A stretch of DNA of 64,000 bases from Bradyrhizobium australiense (GTDB lineage: Bacteria > Pseudomonadota > Alphaproteobacteria > Rhizobiales > Xanthobacteraceae). The stretch spans positions 248,001 through 312,000 of the forward strand of contig NZ_JAAVLX010000004.1 in assembly GCF_013114825.1 (NCBI RefSeq), read 5' to 3'. Below are positions 1-9,028 of this stretch, piece after piece (positions within the stretch are counted from its first letter, which is position 1; each line of letters starts with the position of its first letter). The notes beneath the pieces are model-generated. The model saw only the letters and a list, made by a program, of their open reading frames with translations. It searched no databases and was not told the DNA's origin. Both the position numbers and the translations under genes were made by a program.

Positions 1-107
1 GTTCATTCAGCGTACAACGTCAGCCGGATCGTTGGAAGGGCGGCAGGACGTCGATTGAGGCGCACCAATCAAAGTCGATTTACTAGTATGCACCCCAGGC
101 GCTCCGA

Positions 108-1550
108 TCATACCACCTTCAGCCAGGGCAGCACGATCAAGAGCAGACCGGCGAAATAGATCACGCCGAAGATCAGGCCGAGCTTCCAGAACGCGCCCTT
201 CCCGATATAGCCGCTGCCGTAATACATCGGCGCCGGCCCGGTCGCGTAGGGCGAGATCACACCCATTAGACCGAGCGAATAGACGCAGAGCAGCGTCAGC
301 GTCGGAATAGGCAATCCGGGAATGCTGCTGCCGACCGCGAGCACCACGGGCAACACCGCCGCAGCGTGCGAGGTGATGCTTGAAAAGAAATAGTGAACCC
401 AGAAGAAGAACGAGACCAGCAGGATGAGCCCGACCGTCGGGCCCAGCCCAGCGAGCTCCTTGGCATAACCCTCCGCCACCCATTTGATGAAGCCGATTTC
501 GTTGAGACCCGATGACAGCGTCAGCAGCGAGGTGAAATAGAAGAAGACTTCCCACGCGCTCTTTTCGCGCACGATGTCCTCGAACTCGATCACGCCGGTC
601 AGCAGCATCAGCGAGATCACGACGAAGACCACCATCGTCGGGTTAATGAAATTCGAGCCCAGCAGTGGCAGGCTGATGGTCGGATTGGAGCCGCAGATCC
701 ACAGGAACATCGCCAGCAGCACGAGGCCAGCCATGATCCATTCGTTGCGCGACAAGGGCCCCATCGTCTTGAGCTCGGTCGAACTCCATTCGACGATCTC
801 AGGGCTTTCCTTCACCTCCGGCCGGCAGACCACGTAGCTTAACAGCGGCACCAGGATCAGCAGGAGGATGCCGAGCGGCGCAAAGCCGATGAACCATTGC
901 GACCAGCTGACCTCGACGCCTGCGATTCTCTTGGCGATCGAGAGCGCGGCGGCATTCGGTGCCAGCGCGGTCAGGAACAGCGAACTCGTCACTGCGGTTG
1001 TCGCAAACGCCGTCCACATCACATAGGTACCGATCTTGCCAGCGCTCGGGCCCGGTTCGGAACCATAGATGCGCGGGATGTTACTGACGATCGGATAGAT
1101 GGTGCCGCCGCTTCGCGCAGTGTTGGATGGCGTCGCCGGCGCCAGCACGAGATCGGAGAAGGCGACCGCATAGCCGAGCCCGATGGTGCGGCGGCCGAGA
1201 TGGTGCACGAGCAGCAGCGCAAGCCGGCGGCCGAGCCCGCTCTTGCGGTAGCCGATCGAGAACACGAAGGCGCCGACGATCAGCCACACCGTGCTTTCGG
1301 AAAAGCCGCCCAGCATCCAGCGCAGCGCCTTGTTCGGATCATGCTCGACATATCCCGACAGACCCGCAAAGGTCAGCCCGATCACCCCGACGGCGCCGAC
1401 CGGCATCGATTCAAGGATCAGCGCTGCGATCACGGCGGCAAAGATCGCAAAATAGTGCCATTGATTGGCGTTCAGGCCGGCCGGAACCGGCACGAGATAG
1501 AGCACCAGCCAGATCAATAGCGGCGTAATCGTCTTCCAGGTGATTTTCAC
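108..1550 (-). CDS. DASS-family anion permease (CitT/SLC13 type)
   Basis: A 480-residue inner-membrane carrier of the divalent anion:Na+ symporter family, which moves di/tricarboxylates or sulfate-like anions. The protein is almost entirely hydrophobic, with a dozen or so membrane segments. Two family signatures are visible: an SNT-type loop ([13 protein letters not shown]) near residue 140, and a second half-repeat with [12 protein letters not shown] near residue 390. These are the two pseudo-symmetric substrate/cation loops of SLC13 carriers. The start at 1550 puts a basic MKITWK before the first helix. It stands alone, and no binding protein or enzyme beside it indicates the substrate. Plausible substrates are malate, 2-oxoglutarate, citrate or tartrate; the sequence does not choose between them. 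Family assignment is confident, substrate is not. Confidence 0.85.
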   Translation of the reverse strand: MKITWKTITPLLIWLVLYLVPVPAGLNANQWHYFAIFAAVIAALILESMPVGAVGVIGLTFAGLSGYVEHDPNKALRWMLGGFSESTVWLIVGAFVFSIGYRKSGLGRRLALLLVHHLGRRTIGLGYAVAFSDLVLAPATPSNTARSGGTIYPIVSNIPRIYGSEPGPSAGKIGTYVMWTAFATTAVTSSLFLTALAPNAAALSIAKRIAGVEVSWSQWFIGFAPLGILLLILVPLLSYVVCRPEVKESPEIVEWSSTELKTMGPLSRNEWIMAGLVLLAMFLWICGSNPTISLPLLGSNFINPTMVVFVVISLMLLTGVIEFEDIVREKSAWEVFFYFTSLLTLSSGLNEIGFIKWVAEGYAKELAGLGPTVGLILLVSFFFWVHYFFSSITSHAAAVLPVVLAVGSSIPGLPIPTLTLLCVYSLGLMGVISPYATGPAPMYYGSGYIGKGAFWKLGLIFGVIYFAGLLLIVLPWLKVV

Positions 1551-1664
1551 GCGTCCCCTCTTTCATTTCGGCGGAATTCTCTGCTTACCCGCGATCCGGC
1601 CGGCGCCGCCGTTTTTTGTTTGAAGCGTAGCATAGGCCCGTGCCGTCCTGCTATTCTCCCGCGC

Positions 1665-2345
1665 ATGACCTCGCGCGAGTCTGCTGCTTCCGAAATCACG
1701 CCCGACGTGCTGCTGCGGGCCTATGCCTGCGGTATCTTTCCGATGGCCGAGAGCGCCGGTGATCCGACGCTGTTCTGGGTCGAGCCGGAAATGCGCGGGG
1801 TGATTCCGCTCGACGGCTTCCGCATCGCCTCTCGGCTTGCCCGCACCGTACGTTCGGACACTTTCAGCATTACCGTCGATACCGCCTTCAAGGCGGTCAT
1901 CGCGGGCTGCGCGGCGCCGCAGCTTGGCCGCGATGACACCTGGATTAACAAGCGCATCCGCGATCTCTATCTCGGGCTCCACGAGCTCGGGCACTGCCAC
2001 AGCGTCGAGGTCTGGCAGCACGGCGACCTGGTCGGCGGCCTCTACGGCGTCAGCCTGGGGCGGGCGTTCTTCGGCGAGAGCATGTTTCACCGCGCCCGCG
2101 ACGCTTCCAAAGTGGCACTGGTGCATCTGGTGGCGCGGCTGATCGCAGGCGGGTTCGAGCTGCTCGATACGCAATATGTCACCGAACATCTGCGCAGCTT
2201 CGGAGCGGTCGAAATTCCAAGGCGCCGCTATCGCGCATTACTTGACAAGGCGATCGCGGGGGAGCCAGCGGATTTCCGCAAATTGTCGGTCAGTCAGCCG
2301 GTCAGCGGCGCGCAAGCTCTCGCGATCATCGCCAAACGCAATTGA
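1665..2345 (+). CDS. aat: Leucyl/phenylalanyl-tRNA--protein transferase
   Basis: Cytosolic N-degron enzyme that moves Leu or Phe from charged tRNA to proteins with N-terminal Arg or Lys, marking them for ClpS-ClpAP. The 226-residue product has the family length. It shows the N-terminal [11 protein letters not shown] block, the [13 protein letters not shown] segment and the diagnostic [13 protein letters not shown]...SKVALVHL stretch that lines the aminoacyl pocket. I place the start at the ATG at 1665 (MTSRESAAS), because the in-frame residues before it do not look like family sequence. In relatives aat usually sits close to the DUF2155 and NDUFA12 genes; here these are spread over 14 kb with other genes between them. 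It is convergent with the aldo/keto reductase gene. Confidence 0.93.
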   Translation: MTSRESAASEITPDVLLRAYACGIFPMAESAGDPTLFWVEPEMRGVIPLDGFRIASRLARTVRSDTFSITVDTAFKAVIAGCAAPQLGRDDTWINKRIRDLYLGLHELGHCHSVEVWQHGDLVGGLYGVSLGRAFFGESMFHRARDASKVALVHLVARLIAGGFELLDTQYVTEHLRSFGAVEIPRRRYRALLDKAIAGEPADFRKLSVSQPVSGAQALAIIAKRN

Positions 2346-2426
2346 TTTGCGTCCAAGCCTGGTACGCGAAAGCAGCGCCGGGCGATCGAAAGCTACCAAG
2401 CATTGTGTCGCCCGCTTCCAATTGGC

Positions 2427-3461
2427 TCAAACCGGCGGTGGGTTCAATCGCGCAAAGCCTTCTTGGACACGATAGGGATAGTAGGGATAGGAGGGCATCA
2501 CCGAGCTCGCTTTGTCCAGGAGCGCGACCTGCTCGCCGGTCAATGACCAGCCCACGGCGCCGAGATTGTCGCGCAGCTGCGTTTCGTCGCGCGCGCCGAT
2601 GATCACGGACGACACGCTTGGGCGGGTGAGTAGCCATGCGATCGCGACCTGCGGCACACTGCGACCGGTCTCGGTCGCGACGGCATCCAGGACATCGACG
2701 ACGCGATAGAGCCGCTCCTCGTCGACCGGTGGACCGAACTGCGCCGTCTCGCGCAGGCGGCTGCCCGCCGGCAGCGGCTGGCCTCGTCGTATCCTGCCGG
2801 TGAGACGCCCCCAACCCAGCGGGCTCCAGACCAGCGCGCCGACGTCCTGATCGAGGGCGAGCGGCATGAGCTCCCACTCATAGTCGCGGCCGACAAGCGA
2901 ATAGTAGACTTGGTGCGCCACATGGCGCGGCCAGCCGTGACGGTCGGCAATGGCGAGTGACTTCATCAACTGCCAGCCCGAGAAGTTGGAGGCGCCGATA
3001 TAGCGCAACTTGCCACCACGGACGAGCCCGTCAAGCGTTGACAGCACTTCCTCGATTGGCGTGAAGGCATCGAAGGCGTGGAGCTGCAGCAAGTCAATGT
3101 AGTCGGTCCCGAGCCGCCGCAAAGCAGCATCCACCGCCGACACCAGGCGATGTCGCGACGAGCCGGCGTCGAATGGACCGTCACCCGTCGGCAAGCTCGT
3201 CTTGGTAGAAACTAGCACCCTGTCGCGGCGGCCTTTGATCGCGGCGCCGAGAATCGCTTCCGACGCGCCGTTCGAATAAACGTCGGCGGTGTCGAACAGG
3301 TTGACGCCGGCCTCGAGGCAGATATCGATTAGCCGCCTCGCCTCCTCGGTGCCACTTCGGCCCCAGGCCGAAAATAGCGGCCCCTGTCCGCCGAACGTGC
3401 CAGTACCGAAACTGATAACGGGGACCTTCAGGCCCGAGGCACCGAGGTTGCGATATTCCAT
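2427..3461 (-). CDS. Aldo/keto reductase
   Basis: NADPH-dependent TIM-barrel oxidoreductase of 344 residues. The AKR tetrad is visible: Asp and Tyr in FDTADVYSNG, Lys in VLVSTKTS, and His in LLQLHAFD. NADP-binding residues lie in the C-terminal VIIGARDETQLRDN segment. It belongs to the YajO/Tas-like group with an extended loop rather than to the glycerol/sugar AKRs. The start is the ATG at 3461 (MEYRNLGASGLKVP), because family members begin in exactly this way; a longer reading upstream adds low-complexity sequence. It lies 29 bp downstream of the MFS exporter gene on the same strand, so the two are probably one operon controlled from the divergent LysR gene. Substrate unknown; a role in handling a xenobiotic aldehyde or ketone is inference. 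Confidence 0.88.
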   Translation of the reverse strand: MEYRNLGASGLKVPVISFGTGTFGGQGPLFSAWGRSGTEEARRLIDICLEAGVNLFDTADVYSNGASEAILGAAIKGRRDRVLVSTKTSLPTGDGPFDAGSSRHRLVSAVDAALRRLGTDYIDLLQLHAFDAFTPIEEVLSTLDGLVRGGKLRYIGASNFSGWQLMKSLAIADRHGWPRHVAHQVYYSLVGRDYEWELMPLALDQDVGALVWSPLGWGRLTGRIRRGQPLPAGSRLRETAQFGPPVDEERLYRVVDVLDAVATETGRSVPQVAIAWLLTRPSVSSVIIGARDETQLRDNLGAVGWSLTGEQVALLDKASSVMPSYPYYPYRVQEGFARLNPPPV

Positions 3462-3490
3462 CGTCGTGCTCCCTTTCGATCCTTTTGCTT

Positions 3491-4672
3491 TCATTCCGCC
3501 GGGCACGCCGCAGCGGAAGGTACCAGCCGGTCCAGATGCATGCTCCATAGCGCCAGCAGGAGTCCCGCCGCGGTGATCGCCGCCGCGACGAGCGGAAGCG
3601 CGGCAAGGCCCAAGCCGCGGTCGATCGCAAGCCCGCCGGCCCAGGCGCCGAGCGCGTTGCCAAGATTGAAGGCCGCGATGTTGAGGCTAGATGCGAGCGT
3701 GCGCCCCTCCGCGCCGGCAGCTTCGAGCACGCGAAGCTGCAGCGGCGCCACTGTGGCGAAGGCGGCGATGCCGAGCAGGAAGATGAACGCCACGGCGAGA
3801 CCTTTGATCGACAGCACCGCCGCAAGTGCGACGAGCACTAGCGCAAGCGCGGCAAGCGTGCCGATCAGGGCGCGTCCGAGACCACGGTCGGCGAGCCGCC
3901 CACCCGCAACGTTGCCGATCGACAGGCCGATGCCGAACACGAGAAGGATCGGCGAGACCGCCGGTTCAGAGAAGCCGGTCAGCCGCGTCAGGATCGGCTG
4001 GACATAGGTAATTACGACGAACAGGCCGGCAAATCCGAACACCGTCATGGCGAGGCCGAGAAGGACCCGCGGACGGCCGACCACCGCCAGCTCCTCGCGC
4101 AGCGAAGGGGCTTTCTCATTGCCGCCCACATTGCCGGGAACGAGAACGACCAGCACGGCGAAGGCGACCACCCCGATCGCGGTCACCGCCCAGAATGCGG
4201 CGCGCCATCCCAGCATCAGGCCGAACCACGCACCAAAGGGCACGCCGAGCAGAGTCGCCACCGTCAGTCCGATGAACATGGTGGCAATCGCTGAGGCACG
4301 CTTGTCCTCAACGACGAGGCTCGTCGCCACCACCGAGCCGACGCCGAAGAACGTGCCATGGGCGAGAGAGGTGAGGATCCGCGCCGCCATCAACAGCCCG
4401 TAGTCCGGCGCCAGCGCGCAAGCGGCGTTGCCGAAGGTAAAGATCGCCATCAGAGAAAGCAGCACCGCCTTGCGCGGCATCCGCCGCGTCGCCAGCGTCA
4501 GGATCGGCGCACCCGCGAACACGCCGAGCGCATAGCCGGAGATCAGCAGACCTGCCGCGGAGACCGAGACCTGCATGTCGGCGGCGACCTGCAGCAGGAG
4601 ACCCATGATGATGAATTCTGTGGTGCCGATGCCAAAGGCACCGGCGGTCAGCGCAAGGACGGCGGCAGGCAT
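3491..4672 (-). CDS. MFS efflux transporter (DHA1, AraJ/YdhP-like)
   Basis: Major facilitator superfamily proton antiporter of 393 residues, with twelve predicted membrane helices. The opening TAGAFGIGTTEFIIMGLL and the ATRRMPRKAVLL loop between helices 2 and 3 match the AraJ/YdhP/chloramphenicol-resistance group. The start is the ATG at 4672 (MPAAVLALT); upstream in-frame codons encode a Cys/Pro-rich stretch with no family character. First gene of a probable operon with the aldo/keto reductase and divergent from the LysR gene, an arrangement typical of an inducible exporter. The 103-bp divergent intergenic region contains a short dyad (GTTGCTGCAAC, about 4694-4704) that could be part of a LysR site. 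Substrate unknown. Confidence 0.88.
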   Translation of the reverse strand: MPAAVLALTAGAFGIGTTEFIIMGLLLQVAADMQVSVSAAGLLISGYALGVFAGAPILTLATRRMPRKAVLLSLMAIFTFGNAACALAPDYGLLMAARILTSLAHGTFFGVGSVVATSLVVEDKRASAIATMFIGLTVATLLGVPFGAWFGLMLGWRAAFWAVTAIGVVAFAVLVVLVPGNVGGNEKAPSLREELAVVGRPRVLLGLAMTVFGFAGLFVVITYVQPILTRLTGFSEPAVSPILLVFGIGLSIGNVAGGRLADRGLGRALIGTLAALALVLVALAAVLSIKGLAVAFIFLLGIAAFATVAPLQLRVLEAAGAEGRTLASSLNIAAFNLGNALGAWAGGLAIDRGLGLAALPLVAAAITAAGLLLALWSMHLDRLVPSAAACPAE

Positions 4673-4775
4673 GCGTTGCTCCGGACAAGGACAGGGTTGC
4701 TGCAACGCAAATAGCGGAAGGGCGGCAGAAGAATTAGAGTGCCGGCAGTCCAATCATTTGTGACGTGAAGTCAAC

Positions 4776-5735
4776 ATGACCCGACTCGACACCAATCGTT
4801 CCGCCGAGATGGAGGTCTTCGTCCGCGTCGTCGACCTCGGCGGGTTCACCGCCGCGGCAAAGAGCTTTCGCCTGACCCCATCCGGCGTCAGCAAGCTGGT
4901 ATCGCGCCTGGAAGCCCGGCTCGGCACGCGGCTCGTCAACCGGACGACGCGCAAGCTCCAACTGACTGAGGAAGGCCAAGCCTTCTACCAGCGCTCGCTG
5001 CGCATCCTCGGCGAGATCGATGAGGCAGAGCGCGAGGCCGGCTCCGGTGCGGCGCCGCGCGGGCATCTGATGGTGAACAGCAATATCCCGTTTGGCATGC
5101 GGCACGTCATGCCACTGTTGCCGCGCTTCCTCATCGAGCATCCGGAGATCACGCTCGACATCGCCCTCACCGATACAGTCATCGACCTGATGCAGGAGCG
5201 CGCCGACGTAGCCATCCGCGTCGGGCCGCTGGGGGCTTCGCGCCTCGTTGCGCGCAAGCTCGGGACCAGCCGCATGGCGGTGGTAGCCGCGCCGACCTAT
5301 CTTGCCCGTTTCGGCGCGCCGAATACGCCGGCTGAACTCGCCAGCCATCGCGGCATCGGCTGGACTTTTCCGCGCAGCATTCGCGGCTGGCCATTCCGTC
5401 GCGGCGACCGGATCGAGGAGGTGCTGCCGCCGCCGGCCGCGCGCGCCAGCGACGGCGAAGCGGTCCGCCGGCTCGCGCTCGGCGGCGTTGGCTGCGCACG
5501 CCTGGCTCTATTCCACATCGGTCCCGACATCGAGGCCGGGCGTCTGGTTCCGATGCTGCAGAACTACAATCCCGGGGATCGCGAAGACATCCATGCGATC
5601 TACGTCGGCCACGCCGGGCCGCTGCCGGCGCGCGTGCGCACCTTCATCGATTTCCTCGCAACGCACATCCGGATGGGCGACCCCACCCTAAGGCGCACGG
5701 CCGACGGCAAGTGGAAGCTGCACGGCGGATACTAG
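4776..5735 (+). CDS. LysR-family transcriptional regulator
   Basis: Typical LysR-type regulator of 319 residues. A winged helix-turn-helix covers roughly residues 13-72, with the recognition region around FTAAAKSFRLTPSGVSKLVSRLEARLG. It is followed by a periplasmic-binding-like effector domain from about residue 95 to 300. The QRS...GE linker helix is normal. It is transcribed away from the MFS/aldo-keto reductase operon with a 103-bp shared control region, so it most likely regulates that operon and itself. The sequence resembles the DhcR/CrgA-like group, which often senses aromatic or electrophilic compounds; the effector cannot be inferred. Confidence 0.92.
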   Translation: MTRLDTNRSAEMEVFVRVVDLGGFTAAAKSFRLTPSGVSKLVSRLEARLGTRLVNRTTRKLQLTEEGQAFYQRSLRILGEIDEAEREAGSGAAPRGHLMVNSNIPFGMRHVMPLLPRFLIEHPEITLDIALTDTVIDLMQERADVAIRVGPLGASRLVARKLGTSRMAVVAAPTYLARFGAPNTPAELASHRGIGWTFPRSIRGWPFRRGDRIEEVLPPPAARASDGEAVRRLALGGVGCARLALFHIGPDIEAGRLVPMLQNYNPGDREDIHAIYVGHAGPLPARVRTFIDFLATHIRMGDPTLRRTADGKWKLHGGY

Positions 5736-5778
5736 ATGTTTGGGACGAATAGAATGCCCCCGCGCAAGCACGGACGCC

Positions 5779-6771
5779 CTAATTCCCGAACAATCCGCCA
5801 AACAGGCCGCCCGGACGCTGCTGCGGCGGGGGTGGCGGCGGCGCTTGCTGCGGCTGTTGCTGGAATTGCGGCTGCGGCGGCGGTCCCGGCGGGCGCGGCG
5901 CCGCCTGCTTCGGCGGCGGCGGACGCTTCGCAGCCGGCGGCGGCGCGGCTGACTTCGCCGGATCAGGCTGCGCGCTGACGATGGTTTGGTCAGGGCCTTT
6001 GCAGTCGGTGAGCCAGATGTCGTAGACCGGATGCTCGACGCCGTGCAAACCGGGGCTGGCGGCGAACATCCAGCCTGAGAATATCCGCTTCACCTCGCCC
6101 TGCAGTGTGATCTCGTCGACCTCGACGAATGCATCGGTGTTGGCAGCTTCGGTCGACGGTCGGGTGTAGCAGGCACTGGTCTTCACGCGCAGTGCGCCGA
6201 ACTGCACGGTCTCGCCGATGTCCTCGTCGAAATTGATGATGCGGCCGGTGATCTTGTCGAGACCGGAGAAGCTCGCCTTCTTGTTGGTGATCTTGGTTGC
6301 CGGCGGCTCGGACACGACCTCGTCGCCCGGCTGCAGGGTCGCCGGCGAATTGGGCACGCCCTTGGGTTGGGGCTGGGGCTGGCGCTGTCCCGGCGGCGCA
6401 TTGGCGACGCCCGGACCTCCGGGCTGCGGCGGCTGAACCGCGACGCCCGGCTGCGTCCCCTGCGGAGGGGCGGTGGTGCCGGGCGGCGGCGCCAGCGGCT
6501 GCGACTGGAAGCTCCCCGGCGGCGGCGCGCCCTGCCCCGGCGGCGGACGGTTCGGGGTCGGCAGCAGGCGGCCGCGCGGTAGTTCCGGCACTTCCTCGTC
6601 GTCATCGGGGAACTGTTGCTGCTGCTGATTGCCGCGGGGAATGGCGCCCGGCGGCCGCAGCGGCGGATCGGAAAAGATATTGCCGATCTGCGCCTGCGCG
6701 GGCGGCGCAAGCGTGGTCATGGTGGCGGCAATCAGGGCCGCAAGACCGGTCAGGGCAATGGTTCGAAGCAT
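5779..6771 (-). CDS. DUF2155 domain secreted protein, proline-rich
   Basis: Exported protein of unknown biochemical role, conserved in Alphaproteobacteria. From the ATG at 6771 the 330-residue product begins with a signal peptide (MLRTIALTGLAALIAATMT, cleavage expected after APPAQA). A Pro/Gln-rich linker follows, then the DUF2155 core around residues 165-255 (GRIINFDEDIGETVQFG... and the Trp-containing RIFSGWMFAASPGL), then a Pro/Gln-rich tail. The low-complexity ends are longer than the core. Upstream in-frame codons (to 7053) encode Arg-rich sequence and are rejected as coding. In relatives this gene lies directly beside the NDUFA12 gene, with both suspected of a membrane-associated respiratory role; here they are 9 kb apart. 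Confidence 0.85.
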   Translation of the reverse strand: MLRTIALTGLAALIAATMTTLAPPAQAQIGNIFSDPPLRPPGAIPRGNQQQQQFPDDDEEVPELPRGRLLPTPNRPPPGQGAPPPGSFQSQPLAPPPGTTAPPQGTQPGVAVQPPQPGGPGVANAPPGQRQPQPQPKGVPNSPATLQPGDEVVSEPPATKITNKKASFSGLDKITGRIINFDEDIGETVQFGALRVKTSACYTRPSTEAANTDAFVEVDEITLQGEVKRIFSGWMFAASPGLHGVEHPVYDIWLTDCKGPDQTIVSAQPDPAKSAAPPPAAKRPPPPKQAAPRPPGPPPQPQFQQQPQQAPPPPPPQQRPGGLFGGLFGN

Positions 6772-7109
6772 CTCGCGCGGCTTTAATGGGCGAATCGGGC
6801 TCGCGACATAGTACAGACTTATCCGCCGCTCGCGTCCCTCCCGGTTAACACGGTGAATACGGCGGGGAAAGGGCGGTTTGCCGCCTTCCCGCCGCACACG
6901 ATTGCGGTCTGGCAAGGTGTAAACCGGTTTCCGGATAATCGCCCCGTGATCTCGATGATGGCCCGAATAGCGGAAACCGGTCCTCCGATGGTCGCCCCCT
7001 GATCTAGTCACGCCCCGTTTCAGATGAAATAGTCGCTCCCGTCGCGCGGCCACGCGCGAAAACCAGCAAAAGCCGGAATAACCGGACGAGCCAGAGGAAA
7101 CCTCAAAAT

Positions 7110-7889
7110 ATGCCCGATCGAATTCGCCTGGATGGCCGGGTTGCCGTCGTGACCGGCGCGGCCGGCGTCATCGGAACCGCGACCATCCGCCTGCTCGCCG
7201 AACGCGGCGCCCGCATCGTCGCGGTCGACCGCAAAGAGCAGGATCTTGCGGCCGCCATCAAGGACCTGCCGGCCTCGGCCGAAGCGCTCGCGGTCACCGC
7301 CGACGTCACCCGGGAGGAAGAAGTCGCGGAATACGTCCGCGCCACCGTCGACAGGTTCGGCACGATCGATGCCTTTTACAACAATGCCGGCGTCGAGGGC
7401 GACATCAAGCCGATCCCGGAATATTCGCTCGAGAGTTTTCGGCGCGTGCTCGACGTCAACGTGGTCGGCGTCTTTCTCGGCATGAAGCATGTGCTGCCTG
7501 TGATGCTGAAGCAGAACAAGGGCAGCATCATCAACACCGCCTCCATCGCCGGCCTGATCGGCTCGCCGATGATCGCCGTCTACAGCGCCAGCAAGCACGC
7601 GGTGATCGGTCTTACCAAGAGCGCTGCCTGGGAATGCACCGGCACCGGCGTGCGGGTGAACTGCGTCTGTCCCGGCCTGATCGATAGCCGGATGCTGAGC
7701 ACGATCCTGCAGGGCCGCAATCCCGGCAACGAGCCGCCGCCGACCGAAAAGATCGTCGACCGGATTCCGGCGCGCCGGCTCGGACAGGCGTCCGAAGTCG
7801 CCTCCATCGTGGCGTTCCTCGCCTCCGACGAGGCCAGCTATGTCTCTGGCTCCGCCTACACCGTCGATGGCGGCCGCACGGCTGCCTGA
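7110..7889 (+). CDS. SDR-family NAD(P)-dependent oxidoreductase
   Basis: Classical short-chain dehydrogenase of 259 residues. The Rossmann motif TGAAGVIG is at residues 15-22, NNAG near residue 89, catalytic Ser in NTASIAG, and the YSASK Tyr/Lys pair near residues 157-161. The C-terminal YVSGSAYTVDGG is diagnostic. The acidic residue after beta-2 (VAVDRKE) suggests NAD+ preference. It is followed, after a palindromic repeat, by an HSL-type esterase gene on the same strand; the pair may act on one hydroxylated or esterified substrate, but this is only contextual inference. Confidence 0.92.
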   Translation: MPDRIRLDGRVAVVTGAAGVIGTATIRLLAERGARIVAVDRKEQDLAAAIKDLPASAEALAVTADVTREEEVAEYVRATVDRFGTIDAFYNNAGVEGDIKPIPEYSLESFRRVLDVNVVGVFLGMKHVLPVMLKQNKGSIINTASIAGLIGSPMIAVYSASKHAVIGLTKSAAWECTGTGVRVNCVCPGLIDSRMLSTILQGRNPGNEPPPTEKIVDRIPARRLGQASEVASIVAFLASDEASYVSGSAYTVDGGRTAA

Positions 7890-7890
7890 C

Positions 7891-7991
7891 GTCGTTCCGG
7901 GGCGATGCGAAGCATCGAACCCGGACCCTCGAAATTATCAGATGTGCAATTGCACATCATAGTTCGCATCTCCGATGCGCCCCGGAATGAC
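7891..7991. repeat. Palindromic intergenic repeat
   Basis: Imperfect inverted repeat between the SDR and esterase genes. The outer arms are GTCGTTCCGGGGCG (7891-7904) and CGCCCCGGAATGAC (7978-7991), which pair with one mismatch. The centre holds a perfect 18-bp palindrome, GATGTGCAATTGCACATC (7941-7958), and the left arm holds a small hairpin, CGATGC-GAA-GCATCG. This is the look of the mosaic palindromic elements scattered between Bradyrhizobium genes. In RNA it would fold into a long hairpin between two co-oriented genes. Confidence 0.75.
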
Positions 7992-8018
7992 AATCTGGAA
8001 CATGAGGTCTTCGCCACC

Positions 8019-8966
8019 ATGCCCGTCACGCTCGATGCCGATGCCGCCGCCGTCTACAAGGCTTTCCAGGAGGCGGGCCGTCCCGCCTATGAGACGCTGA
8101 CCGCGCCGGAAGCGCGCGAATATTATCGCGCCGCCCGCGTCGTCAGTAATCCCGAACCGCCCGAACTCGAATCGAACAAGCCGCTTTCGATCCCGGCGCC
8201 GCACGGCACGATTCCGGCGCGCATTTACACGCCGAAGACACTGCGCAAGAGCAACGGCCTTGCGGCGTGCCTGGTGTTCTTTCATGGCGGCGGCTGGGTG
8301 ATCGGCGATCTCGATACCCATGAAGTGGCCTGCCAGAAGCTTGCCCATGAGGGCGAGCTGATCGTGATCTCGGTCGACTACCGGCTGGCGCCGGAGCACA
8401 AATTTCCCGCCGCCGCCGACGACGCCATCACCGCGACCAAGTGGATTGCCGCCAATGCCGGCCAGCTCGGCATCGACGCCGCCCACTTGCTGGTCGGCGG
8501 CGACAGCGCCGGCGGCAATCTCGCCGCCGTCGTGGCGCTCGCCGCGCGCGACGGCGACGGCCCGAAACTCGCCGGCCAGGTGCTGATCTATCCCGCCACC
8601 GACTTTGCGATGAAGCATCCCTCGCACAGCGAACCCGAGACCAGTATTTTGCTGACGCACTCCGTGATCAAATGGTTCTGCAACCATTATCTGAACGGCG
8701 CGGCCGACATCGATCATTGGAAAGCCTCGCCCGCGCGCGCAAAAACGCTCGCCGGCTTACCGCCGGCCTATGTGCTGACCGCGGGCGCCGATCCGCTGCG
8801 CGACGAGGGCGCCGAATATGCCGCGCGGCTCAAGGAAGCCGGCGTGCCCATGACCTACCGGCATTTCCCGGGCCAGTTCCACGGCTTCTTCACCATGGGC
8901 AAGCTGCTGCAGCAGGCCAACGTCGCCGTCAGCGAAATCGCCGGCTGGCTGAAGGCGCTGAAATAA
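8019..8966 (+). CDS. Alpha/beta hydrolase, hormone-sensitive-lipase type
   Basis: Carboxylesterase of 315 residues in the bacterial HSL (family IV) group. The oxyanion-hole motif HGGGWVIGD is near residue 89, the nucleophile elbow GDSAGGN near residue 160, the acidic residue is in the GADPLRDEG segment, and the catalytic His is in FHGFF near the C-terminus. No signal peptide, so cytosolic. The start is the ATG at 8019 (MPVTLDADAAAV). The in-frame sequence upstream of it is translation of the palindromic repeat and is not protein-like. It acts on short-chain or bulky esters; the natural substrate is unknown. It is preceded by an SDR gene that may share its transcript. Confidence 0.9.
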   Translation: MPVTLDADAAAVYKAFQEAGRPAYETLTAPEAREYYRAARVVSNPEPPELESNKPLSIPAPHGTIPARIYTPKTLRKSNGLAACLVFFHGGGWVIGDLDTHEVACQKLAHEGELIVISVDYRLAPEHKFPAAADDAITATKWIAANAGQLGIDAAHLLVGGDSAGGNLAAVVALAARDGDGPKLAGQVLIYPATDFAMKHPSHSEPETSILLTHSVIKWFCNHYLNGAADIDHWKASPARAKTLAGLPPAYVLTAGADPLRDEGAEYAARLKEAGVPMTYRHFPGQFHGFFTMGKLLQQANVAVSEIAGWLKALK

Positions 8967-9028
8967 TGCACATTGCGCAACGCAATCTGTGAACTCGTGA
9001 ATTTCTCCTGCGCATATTCGGGGCCGCT

